A stretch of DNA of 64,000 nt, taken from the NCBI GenBank assembly GCA_947624295.1, contig CANQJV010000001.1, positions 124,001-188,000 on the forward strand, written 5' to 3'. The notes under the pieces are model-generated. The model saw only the letters and a list, made by a program, of their open reading frames with translations. It did not search any database and was not told where the DNA came from. The position numbers and the translations under genes are program-made. This document shows, one piece after another, positions 53,320 through 60,719 of this stretch (position 1 is its first letter; each line of letters starts with the position of its first letter). Origin of the DNA: an uncultured Ruminococcus sp. GTDB taxonomy: Bacteria > Bacillota > Clostridia > Oscillospirales > Ruminococcaceae.

Positions 53320-54411
53320 TCAGAAAGTTTTTATTAAAATTGCCGAACATATGATGAATATGAGCCCGTGACAAATTAAGATACTTTGTGCAATTGCAAG
53401 ACCGCTGTCAATACCTTTGAGCAGTTTCGAAATTGAATCCGCTGAAAAAATATCAGCCATTGCCGAACCAATCCACATAACAGCACGATACACAAATATT
53501 TCGAGGATTTCGGGCAACATAATCAGCACAATTGCTATAATTCCCGCTGTTCCAATTGTACCGCCTATGACTTCGAAACTGCCTTTTACAGTCGAATACG
53601 CATCGGAAACGGCACTGCCGACGATAGGAACGAACCCCGAAACAAGCATTTTCGCTGTTTTCGCTGTAACTCCGTCCGTTTTGCCTGTTATTGTGCATTT
53701 CAGCGAAACAAATCCCGTGAAAAGTGTCATTGTAATCGAAATTCCCCAAGTTACAGCCTTTTTCAGCAGATTCACCACACTGTCAAGCGATGTGTTCGGG
53801 AAAACGCTCCCTGTTATCGCAAGAGCCGTTGCAACGCTTATAATCGGCAATAAATAGCTGTCCGCAAGACGTACAATAAATTCAGATGCTCCCAACATCA
53901 TCATATGATACACGCCTGCTGACGTAAATCCTCCGCACGCAACTGATATCGCCGTGAAAATCGGCACAAATACGAGAATAAAATTCCCTCCGCTTTGTAT
54001 CGCTGCAAGAGTTTCGTTGTATACCGCCAATAATTGCGGTAATACGACTGTTACCGCTGACATAACGCACACCATATTGTAAATATCAGCCGAATTTGCG
54101 GATATAGCTGTACCGCCTGCGGATTTCATCAGCGTGCTGAACACTATCACCAAAAAAATCGTGCTGAGAATTTTCATAGGGGCATCAATGTGCGACAAAA
54201 GTAAATCTTTTACTTTTTGTGTGAGTTCACCGAACGAAAGTTCTGATATATCATCAACTCCAAATCCCAAATCGTACTCGTCAAGCAAACTGTCAAGTTC
54301 GTCTGAAATTTCAGCAAATGGTTCTTCAATATCATCTGCATACGCTCCAAACGACGATATATTCACGAAAACAATAACAATTGACAAAAAAATAACGACT
54401 GTCTTTTTCAT
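53320..54411 (-). CDS. spoIIIAE: Stage III sporulation protein AE
   Basis: A 363-residue polytopic protein with a signal peptide (VVIFLSIVIVFVNISSFGAYA) and about eight helices. SAVTVVLPQLLAVYNETLAAI, GFVPIVGSAVSDAYSTVKGS and the C-terminal helices match SpoIIIAE, the largest membrane component of the channel. 7 bp upstream of spoIIIAF. Confidence 0.94.
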   Translation of the reverse strand: MKKTVVIFLSIVIVFVNISSFGAYADDIEEPFAEISDELDSLLDEYDLGFGVDDISELSFGELTQKVKDLLLSHIDAPMKILSTIFLVIVFSTLMKSAGGTAISANSADIYNMVCVMSAVTVVLPQLLAVYNETLAAIQSGGNFILVFVPIFTAISVACGGFTSAGVYHMMMLGASEFIVRLADSYLLPIISVATALAITGSVFPNTSLDSVVNLLKKAVTWGISITMTLFTGFVSLKCTITGKTDGVTAKTAKMLVSGFVPIVGSAVSDAYSTVKGSFEVIGGTIGTAGIIAIVLIMLPEILEIFVYRAVMWIGSAMADIFSADSISKLLKGIDSGLAIAQSILICHGLIFIICSAILIKTF

Positions 54412-54420
54412 AAATCCACC

Positions 54421-54810
54421 TTAAAAAATTCCGTTTATTTGCTCCAAAAGTGCCTTGATAAGCGGTAAACTGATGAACGTCACTGCACCACGTCCCCATA
54501 TTTCAGCTGCCGATGCAATTGCCGATTCACCGCTGTCACGGCATATTTCGCACGTTATCTGCGTTATCAGGCAAATTGCAGTTGCCTTGAAAATCAGCGA
54601 TAAATAACTGTCTGAAATTCCCGCCTCAGAAAAAATACTGCTTATTTCGGTTATCACCGGAGCGAAAAACGCCAAAAATGCGCCCATAACAGCGGTACAG
54701 CCTGCAAGCGCAATCATCATAGACTGTTCACGGCAGTGCTGTCGGAGAAGTACAGCGAGAATTGCCGAACATATGCAGAAAATCGCTGTTGTAATACATC
54801 TGTCTACCAT
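54421..54810 (-). CDS. spoIIIAD: Stage III sporulation protein AD
   Basis: A 129-residue membrane protein with about four helices. AIVLRQHCREQ-like sequence (here LAVLLRQHCREQSMM) and ITCEICRDSGESAIASAAEIWGR-type residues near the C-terminus are characteristic. It overlaps spoIIIAC by 7 bp. Confidence 0.93.
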   Translation of the reverse strand: MVDRCITTAIFCICSAILAVLLRQHCREQSMMIALAGCTAVMGAFLAFFAPVITEISSIFSEAGISDSYLSLIFKATAICLITQITCEICRDSGESAIASAAEIWGRGAVTFISLPLIKALLEQINGIF

Positions 54811-55001
54811 AGTCCGAACACCGTTTTGACCGTGTCGAAAAGTCCGCCGATTTCCTCAACAATTATCATCAGAACGACTATCAGTCCTGCTAAAGTCGTC
54901 ATCATTGCCTGTTCTTCACGTTCCGCACGTTTCAGCACGAGATTCAATACAGCGACAATTATTCCCGTTCCTGCAATCTTAAAAATCAAATCAATATCCA
55001 T
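54804..55001 (-). CDS. spoIIIAC: Stage III sporulation protein AC
   Basis: A 65-residue protein with two hydrophobic helices: LIFKIAGTGIIVAVLNLVLK and TTLAGLIVVLMIIVEEIGGL are typical. I start it at ATG 55001 (MDIDLIFK); the upstream in-frame codon at 55013 adds only four residues and overlaps spoIIIAB. Confidence 0.93.
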   Translation of the reverse strand: MDIDLIFKIAGTGIIVAVLNLVLKRAEREEQAMMTTLAGLIVVLMIIVEEIGGLFDTVKTVFGLW

Positions 55002-55009
55002 TACGCACC

Positions 55010-55516
55010 TCAAATCACAAGTATTCCTGCCATAATACCGAAAAGAAGCCCTGTACTGCGGTAAAGCCTGCCTTTTTTCAGGAGATTTTCCCTGCGGATT
55101 GACATAATTCTTTCAAGTTCCTTCTGTAGTGCCGAAATTGATTCCGCCTGACTTTGCGCATCGCTTTTCCCCAGTATACAGCCAAAATGCATAAGCAGAC
55201 TATTTTCCTCGGTATCAAGATTCTTTTGCGATTCAACAGCATTGCTCCATAATTCACGGAAATCCTCACCTGTATTGTAATTTTCGGGGAGATTCCGCAA
55301 GAAAGTAAGATGTTTTAACTCATTGTCGGACTTTAATTTTCGGCATATTGCATAAATATCATCTTGCCTGTACGTGATAAAAAATACAGTTTGCCGAAAA
55401 AGTTCGCCTATTTCCTCGCATATAACGCACGATTCGTTCAGCTTGTCTGCCATTGAAAACCCGATTATTCCGCCTATTGCTGTAAATATGAGTGCCGAAA
55501 AAATCCTAAGTACCAT
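55010..55516 (-). CDS. spoIIIAB: Stage III sporulation protein AB
   Basis: A 168-residue protein of the SpoIIIAB family (fold shared with type II secretion GspF). The N-terminal hydrophobic segment (FSALIFTAIGGIIGFSMA) and the C-terminal KGRLYRSTGLLFGIMAGILVI are conserved. It follows spoIIIAA by one base. Confidence 0.93.
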   Translation of the reverse strand: MVLRIFSALIFTAIGGIIGFSMADKLNESCVICEEIGELFRQTVFFITYRQDDIYAICRKLKSDNELKHLTFLRNLPENYNTGEDFRELWSNAVESQKNLDTEENSLLMHFGCILGKSDAQSQAESISALQKELERIMSIRRENLLKKGRLYRSTGLLFGIMAGILVI

Positions 55517-55517
55517 T

Positions 55518-56417
55518 TCAAATTCTCCTTATTTCCGCAATTTCAGAAGGATTTTCAGCACCTTTCAGGAAAACAGCGTAATCAAATGCGCCTGTAATTT
55601 TCCTTGCTATAGGGCGTTTTATCAAATCAGCGTAATTCCGTGCATGGATTGTCGCACAAAAATTCACTCCGCAACCAATTCCGCCTGATATAGCCTCGGA
55701 ATCCTCATCAGTTGAAATTTCGTCGCAAAAAATATATTCAGGCGACAGCGTCCGCACGGCTGAAATTATACCGTCAGCACGTGAACAGCCAACGAGAATA
55801 TCCGTCAATGCGCCAACGTCATTTTCAGCGACACCGTTATGTACATACGCAATTTCGTTCCGCTCGTCAACAAGAGTAACTTTGCGCCTGTTCCCGACAA
55901 GACGGCACAAATCACGGAGAACAGTTGTTTTGCCTGAATTTACACTTCCGCATATAAGAACGCCCGAATTTTCAGCAGAAATCAGCTTATATACACGGTC
56001 AGCACTCCCGTAAACATTCCTCGCCATACGGAAATTCAGCCCTGTTATTTCCGTGATTATGCCGTTAGCGGAATATACTCCCGAAATCCCCACTCTTACG
56101 CCGTTTTTCAGGACGAAAAAGCCCTGTTGCAATTCACGGGTACAGCTATGGAGCGAATAATGCGATAATGCATCAACAGTTCTCGATATGTCGCCTGAAT
56201 CAGCAACAACAACGGAAGTATTCCTGAAATTTGACGTAAGACCTGATTTTGTTAAATATACTGCCTTATCGGGGTAAATATATGCAACAGCTCTCCCGCT
56301 AAAAAGCCGTATTTCGCACAAATTTTCCTGTTGATTTTTAGTGATATTCAACATAGCTTGTCTTATTTTTTCGGGCAAATAGTCAGCGATAATCTTATAG
56401 CTTGTACATTCCTGCAT
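55518..56417 (-). CDS. spoIIIAA: Stage III sporulation protein AA (ATPase)
   Basis: A secretion-type ATPase (299 aa) that powers the SpoIIIA channel. Walker A is CGSVNSGKTTVLRD (about residues 164-177), the Walker B region contains YIFCDEIST, and the CATIHA segment is family-typical. The start is ATG 56417, with AAAGGAG upstream; the longer frame from 56450 begins before that ribosome site. First gene of spoIIIAA-AH, presumably under sigma-E control, although I could not identify a clear sigma-E promoter. Confidence 0.95.
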   Translation of the reverse strand: MQECTSYKIIADYLPEKIRQAMLNITKNQQENLCEIRLFSGRAVAYIYPDKAVYLTKSGLTSNFRNTSVVVADSGDISRTVDALSHYSLHSCTRELQQGFFVLKNGVRVGISGVYSANGIITEITGLNFRMARNVYGSADRVYKLISAENSGVLICGSVNSGKTTVLRDLCRLVGNRRKVTLVDERNEIAYVHNGVAENDVGALTDILVGCSRADGIISAVRTLSPEYIFCDEISTDEDSEAISGGIGCGVNFCATIHARNYADLIKRPIARKITGAFDYAVFLKGAENPSEIAEIRRI

Positions 56418-56470
56418 TGCGGACAACTCCTTTCTGTAAATAATATTCATACAAAAGTGATTTTATGCAA

Positions 56471-56497
56471 AAAAAACAGCGTACCGAAGTACGCTGT
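56471..56497 (-). terminator. Terminator of the sugar ABC operon
   Basis: Minus strand: ACAGCGTAC pairs with GTACGCTGT across a TTCG tetraloop and runs into six T residues. It lies 23 bp after the stop of the downstream permease gene and just upstream of spoIIIAA. Confidence 0.95.
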
Positions 56498-56519
56498 AAT
56501 TTGTAAATTATATTGATTA

Positions 56520-57413
56520 TTATTCCTTTACGCCACCAAGAGCAACGCCTGCGATGATGAACTTTGAGAGGAATACATAAGCAATTACAATTGGCACAAT
56601 ACTAAGTGCAATTGCGAGGTAGATAGCACCGTAGTTAGCAATTTTATCAGATGCCTGAAGAGCCGCAACCATCATAGGAAGTGTTTTATTTTTCAGAGGA
56701 ACACTGATAAGAATCATATTAGGTGTATAGAAGTTGTTCCAGCTTGCGATGAAAGCGAAGATTGCCTGTACAGCAATAGCAGGTTTCATCATAGGGATAG
56801 CGATTGAAATAAATGTTCTGAACTCACTGCATCCGTCAATACGAGCTGCCTCAACAATTGCCATAGAGAATGACGACTGCATATAGGAGCGCATGAAGTA
56901 TACAACGGACGGAGCTGCAACAGCCGGAATAATAAGCGGCCAGTATGTATTTGTAAGGTGAATACTTGCCATAAAGCTGACGAAACCGGCAGATACTACC
57001 TGCATAGGAATCATCATTACAAGGAGAACTATTGTATAAGAAATTTCCTTGAGTTTGAAGTCATAGACGTGCATACCATATGCTGTAAGTGCTGAGAAGA
57101 AAACTGTAAGTATTGTTGAACATACAGTAATAAAAATACTGTTTTTATAGCCATTAAAAGCGTCATATGACAATTTGAAGTTAGGGTCGCCTGTCATAGC
57201 CTTGAAGTTTTTTACAAGATTCGTACCGGGGATAAGGCTGACTGATTGTGAAATTTCTGCGTGCGAACGTGTAGCATTGATTATAAGGATATAAATTGGC
57301 AGGAGACATATAATTGCTAAGATAATGAACCATACAGTAAGGATTATCGACTTAGTTTTAAGGCTTTTTGTGTAGCTTTTCTGCTCACCATAAGTATCTT
57401 TCATTTTACTCAT
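56520..57413 (-). CDS. Carbohydrate ABC transporter permease, MalG type
   Basis: Inner-membrane permease (297 aa, six helices) of a CUT1-family sugar importer. The EAA loop is seen as EAARIDGCSEFRTFISIAIP (about residues 192-211), which contacts the ATPase. It overlaps the MalF-type gene by 4 bp. No ATPase gene is present; CUT1 systems in Firmicutes commonly share one MsmX/MsmK ATPase encoded elsewhere. Confidence 0.94.
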   Translation of the reverse strand: MSKMKDTYGEQKSYTKSLKTKSIILTVWFIILAIICLLPIYILIINATRSHAEISQSVSLIPGTNLVKNFKAMTGDPNFKLSYDAFNGYKNSIFITVCSTILTVFFSALTAYGMHVYDFKLKEISYTIVLLVMMIPMQVVSAGFVSFMASIHLTNTYWPLIIPAVAAPSVVYFMRSYMQSSFSMAIVEAARIDGCSEFRTFISIAIPMMKPAIAVQAIFAFIASWNNFYTPNMILISVPLKNKTLPMMVAALQASDKIANYGAIYLAIALSIVPIVIAYVFLSKFIIAGVALGGVKE

Positions 57414-58462
57414 ATTGAAAAACCTCCAAACTGTTTACTTTCCATTTTAAGCTGTTTAGCCATCTTCTTTCTTTGTTTTTTCTTAGCGATAGCATCCTTG
57501 TCACGTGACATATAGAATGCGATACATCCGAGTACGAGGGTAATAAAGAACAGGAGAACAGAAGCTGCACCGGCATAGCCCATTTTATTATTGCTTTCTT
57601 GTGCGTGGAAATATTCGTAAATAAGTACAGCGATTGTTTTAAGTTCATCATTTACAGTAGTAGTCTTATGGAAGAGGAACGGAATATCGAACATCTGGAG
57701 ACCACCAATCATTGATGTAACGAGAGTATATGACATGATAGGTGAAAGAAGCGGGAGAGTAATCTTTAAGAATACCTGACCTGCTGTTGCACCGTCAATA
57801 CTTGCAGCCTCAAAGAGTGAAGGATTGATGCCCTGAATACCTGACATAAGCATAATCATAGTATTACCGAACCAGAGCCATGTCTGAATGAACATTACAA
57901 CGACACGAGCCTGAACAGTGCCCTCAACAAATGGAATTACATCGTATTTTTTAGATGTAGCATCATAGTCAACAATGCCGATTTTACTGAGAAGAAGGTT
58001 GATAGCACCTGGAGTTGATTCAGACTGACCGCAGAGCTGAAGGAAGAGTACAGCTACTGATGCTGCTGTAATTATGTTTGGAAGATACATAACGATTTTG
58101 AAGAATTCCTTGCCCGGAATTTTAAGATTTGCTTCTGTAAAGAATACAGCACATGAAAGTGAAAGGGCAATCTGGGGAACGAAGTTACCAACCCACAGGA
58201 TTATGGTATTGCCAAGCGAGTGAACGAATTTATCATGGATTACGTCCTGACGTTTGTCACCGCCGAACAGGAGAGCCTTATAATTTTCTAAACCGACAAA
58301 ACTATCTATGTCGTTACCATTGCCATGGAAGCTGACAATGAATGTATTTATAAGCGGCCATAATTGGAAAAGGAAATAAACAAGAAAAAATGGCAGAATA
58401 AAGATGTAGCCATATTTTGCATAGCTGATTGATTTGATACGTCTTTGTGCAGCTGATGCCAT
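57410..58462 (-). CDS. Carbohydrate ABC transporter permease, MalF type
   Basis: Partner permease (350 aa) with six to seven helices. ILPFFLVYFLFQLWPLINTF is the first helix block and the EAA loop is EAASIDGATAGQVFLKITLP. The start is ATG 58462, with GAGGG upstream; GTG 58471 would add only three codons. It is 117 bp downstream of the binding-protein gene, with a hairpin between. Confidence 0.94.
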   Translation of the reverse strand: MASAAQRRIKSISYAKYGYIFILPFFLVYFLFQLWPLINTFIVSFHGNGNDIDSFVGLENYKALLFGGDKRQDVIHDKFVHSLGNTIILWVGNFVPQIALSLSCAVFFTEANLKIPGKEFFKIVMYLPNIITAASVAVLFLQLCGQSESTPGAINLLLSKIGIVDYDATSKKYDVIPFVEGTVQARVVVMFIQTWLWFGNTMIMLMSGIQGINPSLFEAASIDGATAGQVFLKITLPLLSPIMSYTLVTSMIGGLQMFDIPFLFHKTTTVNDELKTIAVLIYEYFHAQESNNKMGYAGAASVLLFFITLVLGCIAFYMSRDKDAIAKKKQRKKMAKQLKMESKQFGGFSI

Positions 58463-58510
58463 TACACACACCCTCTCGAGATTTTATTGATTAAATAAAT
58501 ATACACCCAT

Positions 58511-58528
58511 GGAGTACAAAAGTACTCC
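58511..58528 (-). promoter_or_regulatory. Intercistronic hairpin after the binding-protein gene
   Basis: GGAGTAC pairs with GTACTCC around a 4-nt loop, with no T-run. Hairpins here are common in sugar ABC operons, where they protect the binding-protein message and keep it in excess over the permeases. Confidence 0.6.
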
Positions 58529-58579
58529 ACAGGTATAAATGTTTTTAGTTGTTTTGACGAAAGCCGAGTTGAAACAGGA

Positions 58580-60112
58580 TTATTCAACAGTGATGTCTAT
58601 AATATCCTCAAGAATCTGGTCTTCAAATGCGGTCTTTGTATCATCCCATGAAGCGCCTCCGTCACAGTACTGTTCCTTAACAATCTTGAGGAAGTCAGCC
58701 TTTACTGTAGCATCGTACTCAGTGATAAGACCATTAAAGTTGATTGACTTAGCAGTATCAGCAAGATATTCAAAGTAGTTCTGGTTGTCCTTGAAGTTGC
58801 CCTGAACGTCTGCATTGAATACAGTGCCAGCAGAGATAAGGTCATCCATAACCTTTGAGTTATTTACATATTCAGGTTTCTTCTGAGCGAATTCAGACAT
58901 AGCAGCCTCATCTGAAGTAGCAGAGAGAATGAATTCACGAGCCTCGTTACCGTTATCAGTCTTAGGATTAACAACAATCCATGTACCGCCCCAGTAGTAA
59001 GAAGTTGGTCCCTGACAGAGTGCCCATTTACCGTACTGGTCACCCTTTGTAAGAGTACCGTTTTCAATTGCAGAACCGCCTGCATTGAGGAAGAATGCAC
59101 CGAAGCCCCATGTAGAAACGAAGTAACCCATTGTTGCACCGTTTGCACCGTTTGCAGTCCATGCATCAGTCCACTGGTCATCGTGTGAAACGCCGTTTGA
59201 ATCCCAGAGAGTCTTAGCTGTATTAGCAAACTGCTCGCAGAAGTCATCAATCTTGAGAACGCCGTCAACAACCCACGGAGTTGTACGTCCGCAAGCATAA
59301 GCCTGCCAGATACCACCGAGTGAGTCAGCAAAAGCAACTGAACCGCCTGACTTGTCGCTTACTGTCTGAGCTGTGGTTACGAATTTATCCCAGTCAGCAA
59401 TCTGTTCCTGCATCTGGTCAGGTGATGTTACGCCGAGGTATTCTTCAGCAAGGTCAGCTCTGTAAGCGAAACCGCCTGCTGCAGCCTGCCATGAAACGCC
59501 TTTACGAACGCCGTTTTTATCCTTACCGATATCGTCAGTATATGAGTAGATGTTCGGGAAGTCAGCATCTGTAATGCCGAGTTTTTCAAGTGGGAGTGTT
59601 AAATCGTCATTATTGATGTACTTAAGAGCCCAGTCAGCTTCGCAGAAGTAAACGTCTGTATCACTGCCATCCTTGAAACGCTGGTCATACTTTTCAGAAG
59701 CTTCGCCGCCCTTGCAGCCCATGTTTACGAAATCAACGCCTGCAACTGCACCATTGTTAAGGTCATCAACAACTGTAGCATAGTCAATACCTTTCCACTG
59801 AGCAATAAGAGCAGGAACGTCAGCAGGGTCCCATGCAACGATTGTAAGAGTATCGCCGCCCTGACCTACTGAAGGATCCATTTCGCCTGTTGCAGCGTCA
59901 CCGCCATCAGATGTGCTTGAATCGCCTTCTGCTTCGCTTGAATCGCCTGATGCTTCACTTGAATCGCCTTCACTGCTGCTTTCATCAGCTACAGAAGATG
60001 ATGATTCAGGTGCTGTTGAAGAACTGCTTGGTTCATCACCGCAGCTTGCGAAAGCTGTTGTTGTCATAGCAAGAGCAGCAACTAATGCTAATGTTTTTTT
60101 AAGTTTGTTCAT
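58580..60112 (-). CDS. Sugar-binding lipoprotein of the ABC importer
   Basis: Family 1 extracellular solute-binding protein, 510 residues. The signal peptide MNKLKKTLALVAALAMTTTA ends in the lipobox FASC, with the lipidated Cys at 24. A Ser/Glu/Asp-rich linker (about 29-75, repeats of GDSSEA type) tethers the binding domain, which carries LTIVAWDPADVPALI and later GGTWIVVNPKTDNGNE. The start is ATG 60112 with AAGGAGG upstream; the longer frame runs back into the leader. The sugar is not predictable from sequence alone. Confidence 0.93.
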   Translation of the reverse strand: MNKLKKTLALVAALAMTTTAFASCGDEPSSSSTAPESSSSVADESSSEGDSSEASGDSSEAEGDSSTSDGGDAATGEMDPSVGQGGDTLTIVAWDPADVPALIAQWKGIDYATVVDDLNNGAVAGVDFVNMGCKGGEASEKYDQRFKDGSDTDVYFCEADWALKYINNDDLTLPLEKLGITDADFPNIYSYTDDIGKDKNGVRKGVSWQAAAGGFAYRADLAEEYLGVTSPDQMQEQIADWDKFVTTAQTVSDKSGGSVAFADSLGGIWQAYACGRTTPWVVDGVLKIDDFCEQFANTAKTLWDSNGVSHDDQWTDAWTANGANGATMGYFVSTWGFGAFFLNAGGSAIENGTLTKGDQYGKWALCQGPTSYYWGGTWIVVNPKTDNGNEAREFILSATSDEAAMSEFAQKKPEYVNNSKVMDDLISAGTVFNADVQGNFKDNQNYFEYLADTAKSINFNGLITEYDATVKADFLKIVKEQYCDGGASWDDTKTAFEDQILEDIIDITVE

Positions 60113-60482
60113 TGGTTTTTCCTCCTTAAGATATGTATTATGCCAAAACCAGACAGGCATAATAATGTAAAAAAGTGAATGGATTTCCGGCACAACTGAC
60201 GCTTTGCATTTACCGGACGATTGTCCTCGCCTCAGCTCCGGCATTGCATAGATTCTGCCGGTTGTTCCGAACGGGAACTATTACAAGACTTACGTCTATG
60301 TAATTGCTCATGGCAATACTTTTCTGCGGACGTTTTCCGCCTTGACACGGAATGTATTCTTTCAGCGGAAGTCAGGTGTATTTTATCCGGAGTGTATCTC
60401 TGAGATACAGATGACTTTTTTGTGTGTCGGAATAATGTCCGTGCGAACTGCATAATTTTGTTTGCAGACGTATTGCTTTCGT
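60113..60482 (-). ncRNA. Long structured 5' leader of the ABC importer (candidate cis-regulatory RNA)
   Basis: From the promoter at 60489-60517 to the start codon there are about 370 nt without a credible gene. The stretch holds a chain of inverted repeats: 60428-60441, 60393-60409 (TGTATCTC/GAGATACA), 60326-60340, 60303-60317, 60281-60303 (9 bp with a TTAC loop), 60264-60278, 60238-60261 and 60136-60164 (9 bp before the ribosome site). The GGAC at 60215-60218 can pair either with GTCC (60223-60226) or, in part, with TCCGG (60186-60190), an alternative-fold arrangement. I do not recognise a known riboswitch class. Confidence 0.6.
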
Positions 60483-60488
60483 AATACA

Positions 60489-60517
60489 AATATACTATAT
60501 TTTTCGCTTAAAGTCAA
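60489..60517 (-). promoter_or_regulatory. Promoter of the ABC importer leader
   Basis: Minus strand: -35 TTGACT (60512-60517), 17-bp spacer, -10 TATATT (60489-60494). Predicted start of transcription near 60482. Confidence 0.78.
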
Positions 60518-60605
60518 TGCTTTGTAGCGTTCTTTAATATTTTTTGGATAAGCTGTACATTTTCAACAATATTTTTTTGTTACTTTTCACATAATGTTTT
60601 TGTAA

Positions 60606-60625
60606 AAGTTACAAATTGGTAACTT
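60606..60625 (-). terminator. Possible hairpin terminator after the dockerin protease gene
   Basis: AAGTTAC pairs with GTAACTT around a 6-nt loop. On the minus strand only a short T stretch follows, so termination is uncertain. The rest of 60518-60719 is AT-rich with nothing else I can support. Confidence 0.35.
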
Positions 60626-60719
60626 CTTTTTGACTTTATTTACCATATATGACCTGTTGATTTTATAAGTATTAACTAACAGTACCAATTTTCTACTGTA
60701 TTATACAGCGTACTTTTGT

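Noticed and set aside
53320-56417. Sporulation operon as a horizontally acquired island
   Set aside because: Gene order spoIIIAA-AH is the universal vertical arrangement and codon use looks like its neighbours; no mobile signatures at the borders.
59900-60040. Short repeats in the binding-protein gene as a mobile or slippage element
   Set aside because: They encode the Ser/Glu/Asp linker after the lipobox, which is normal for Firmicute lipoproteins.
60232-60489. 85-codon open frame on the minus strand upstream of the binding protein
   Set aside because: Composition is Ser/Arg/Lys-rich without any domain, it lacks a ribosome site, and it lies over the inverted repeats of the leader RNA; it is a chance frame.
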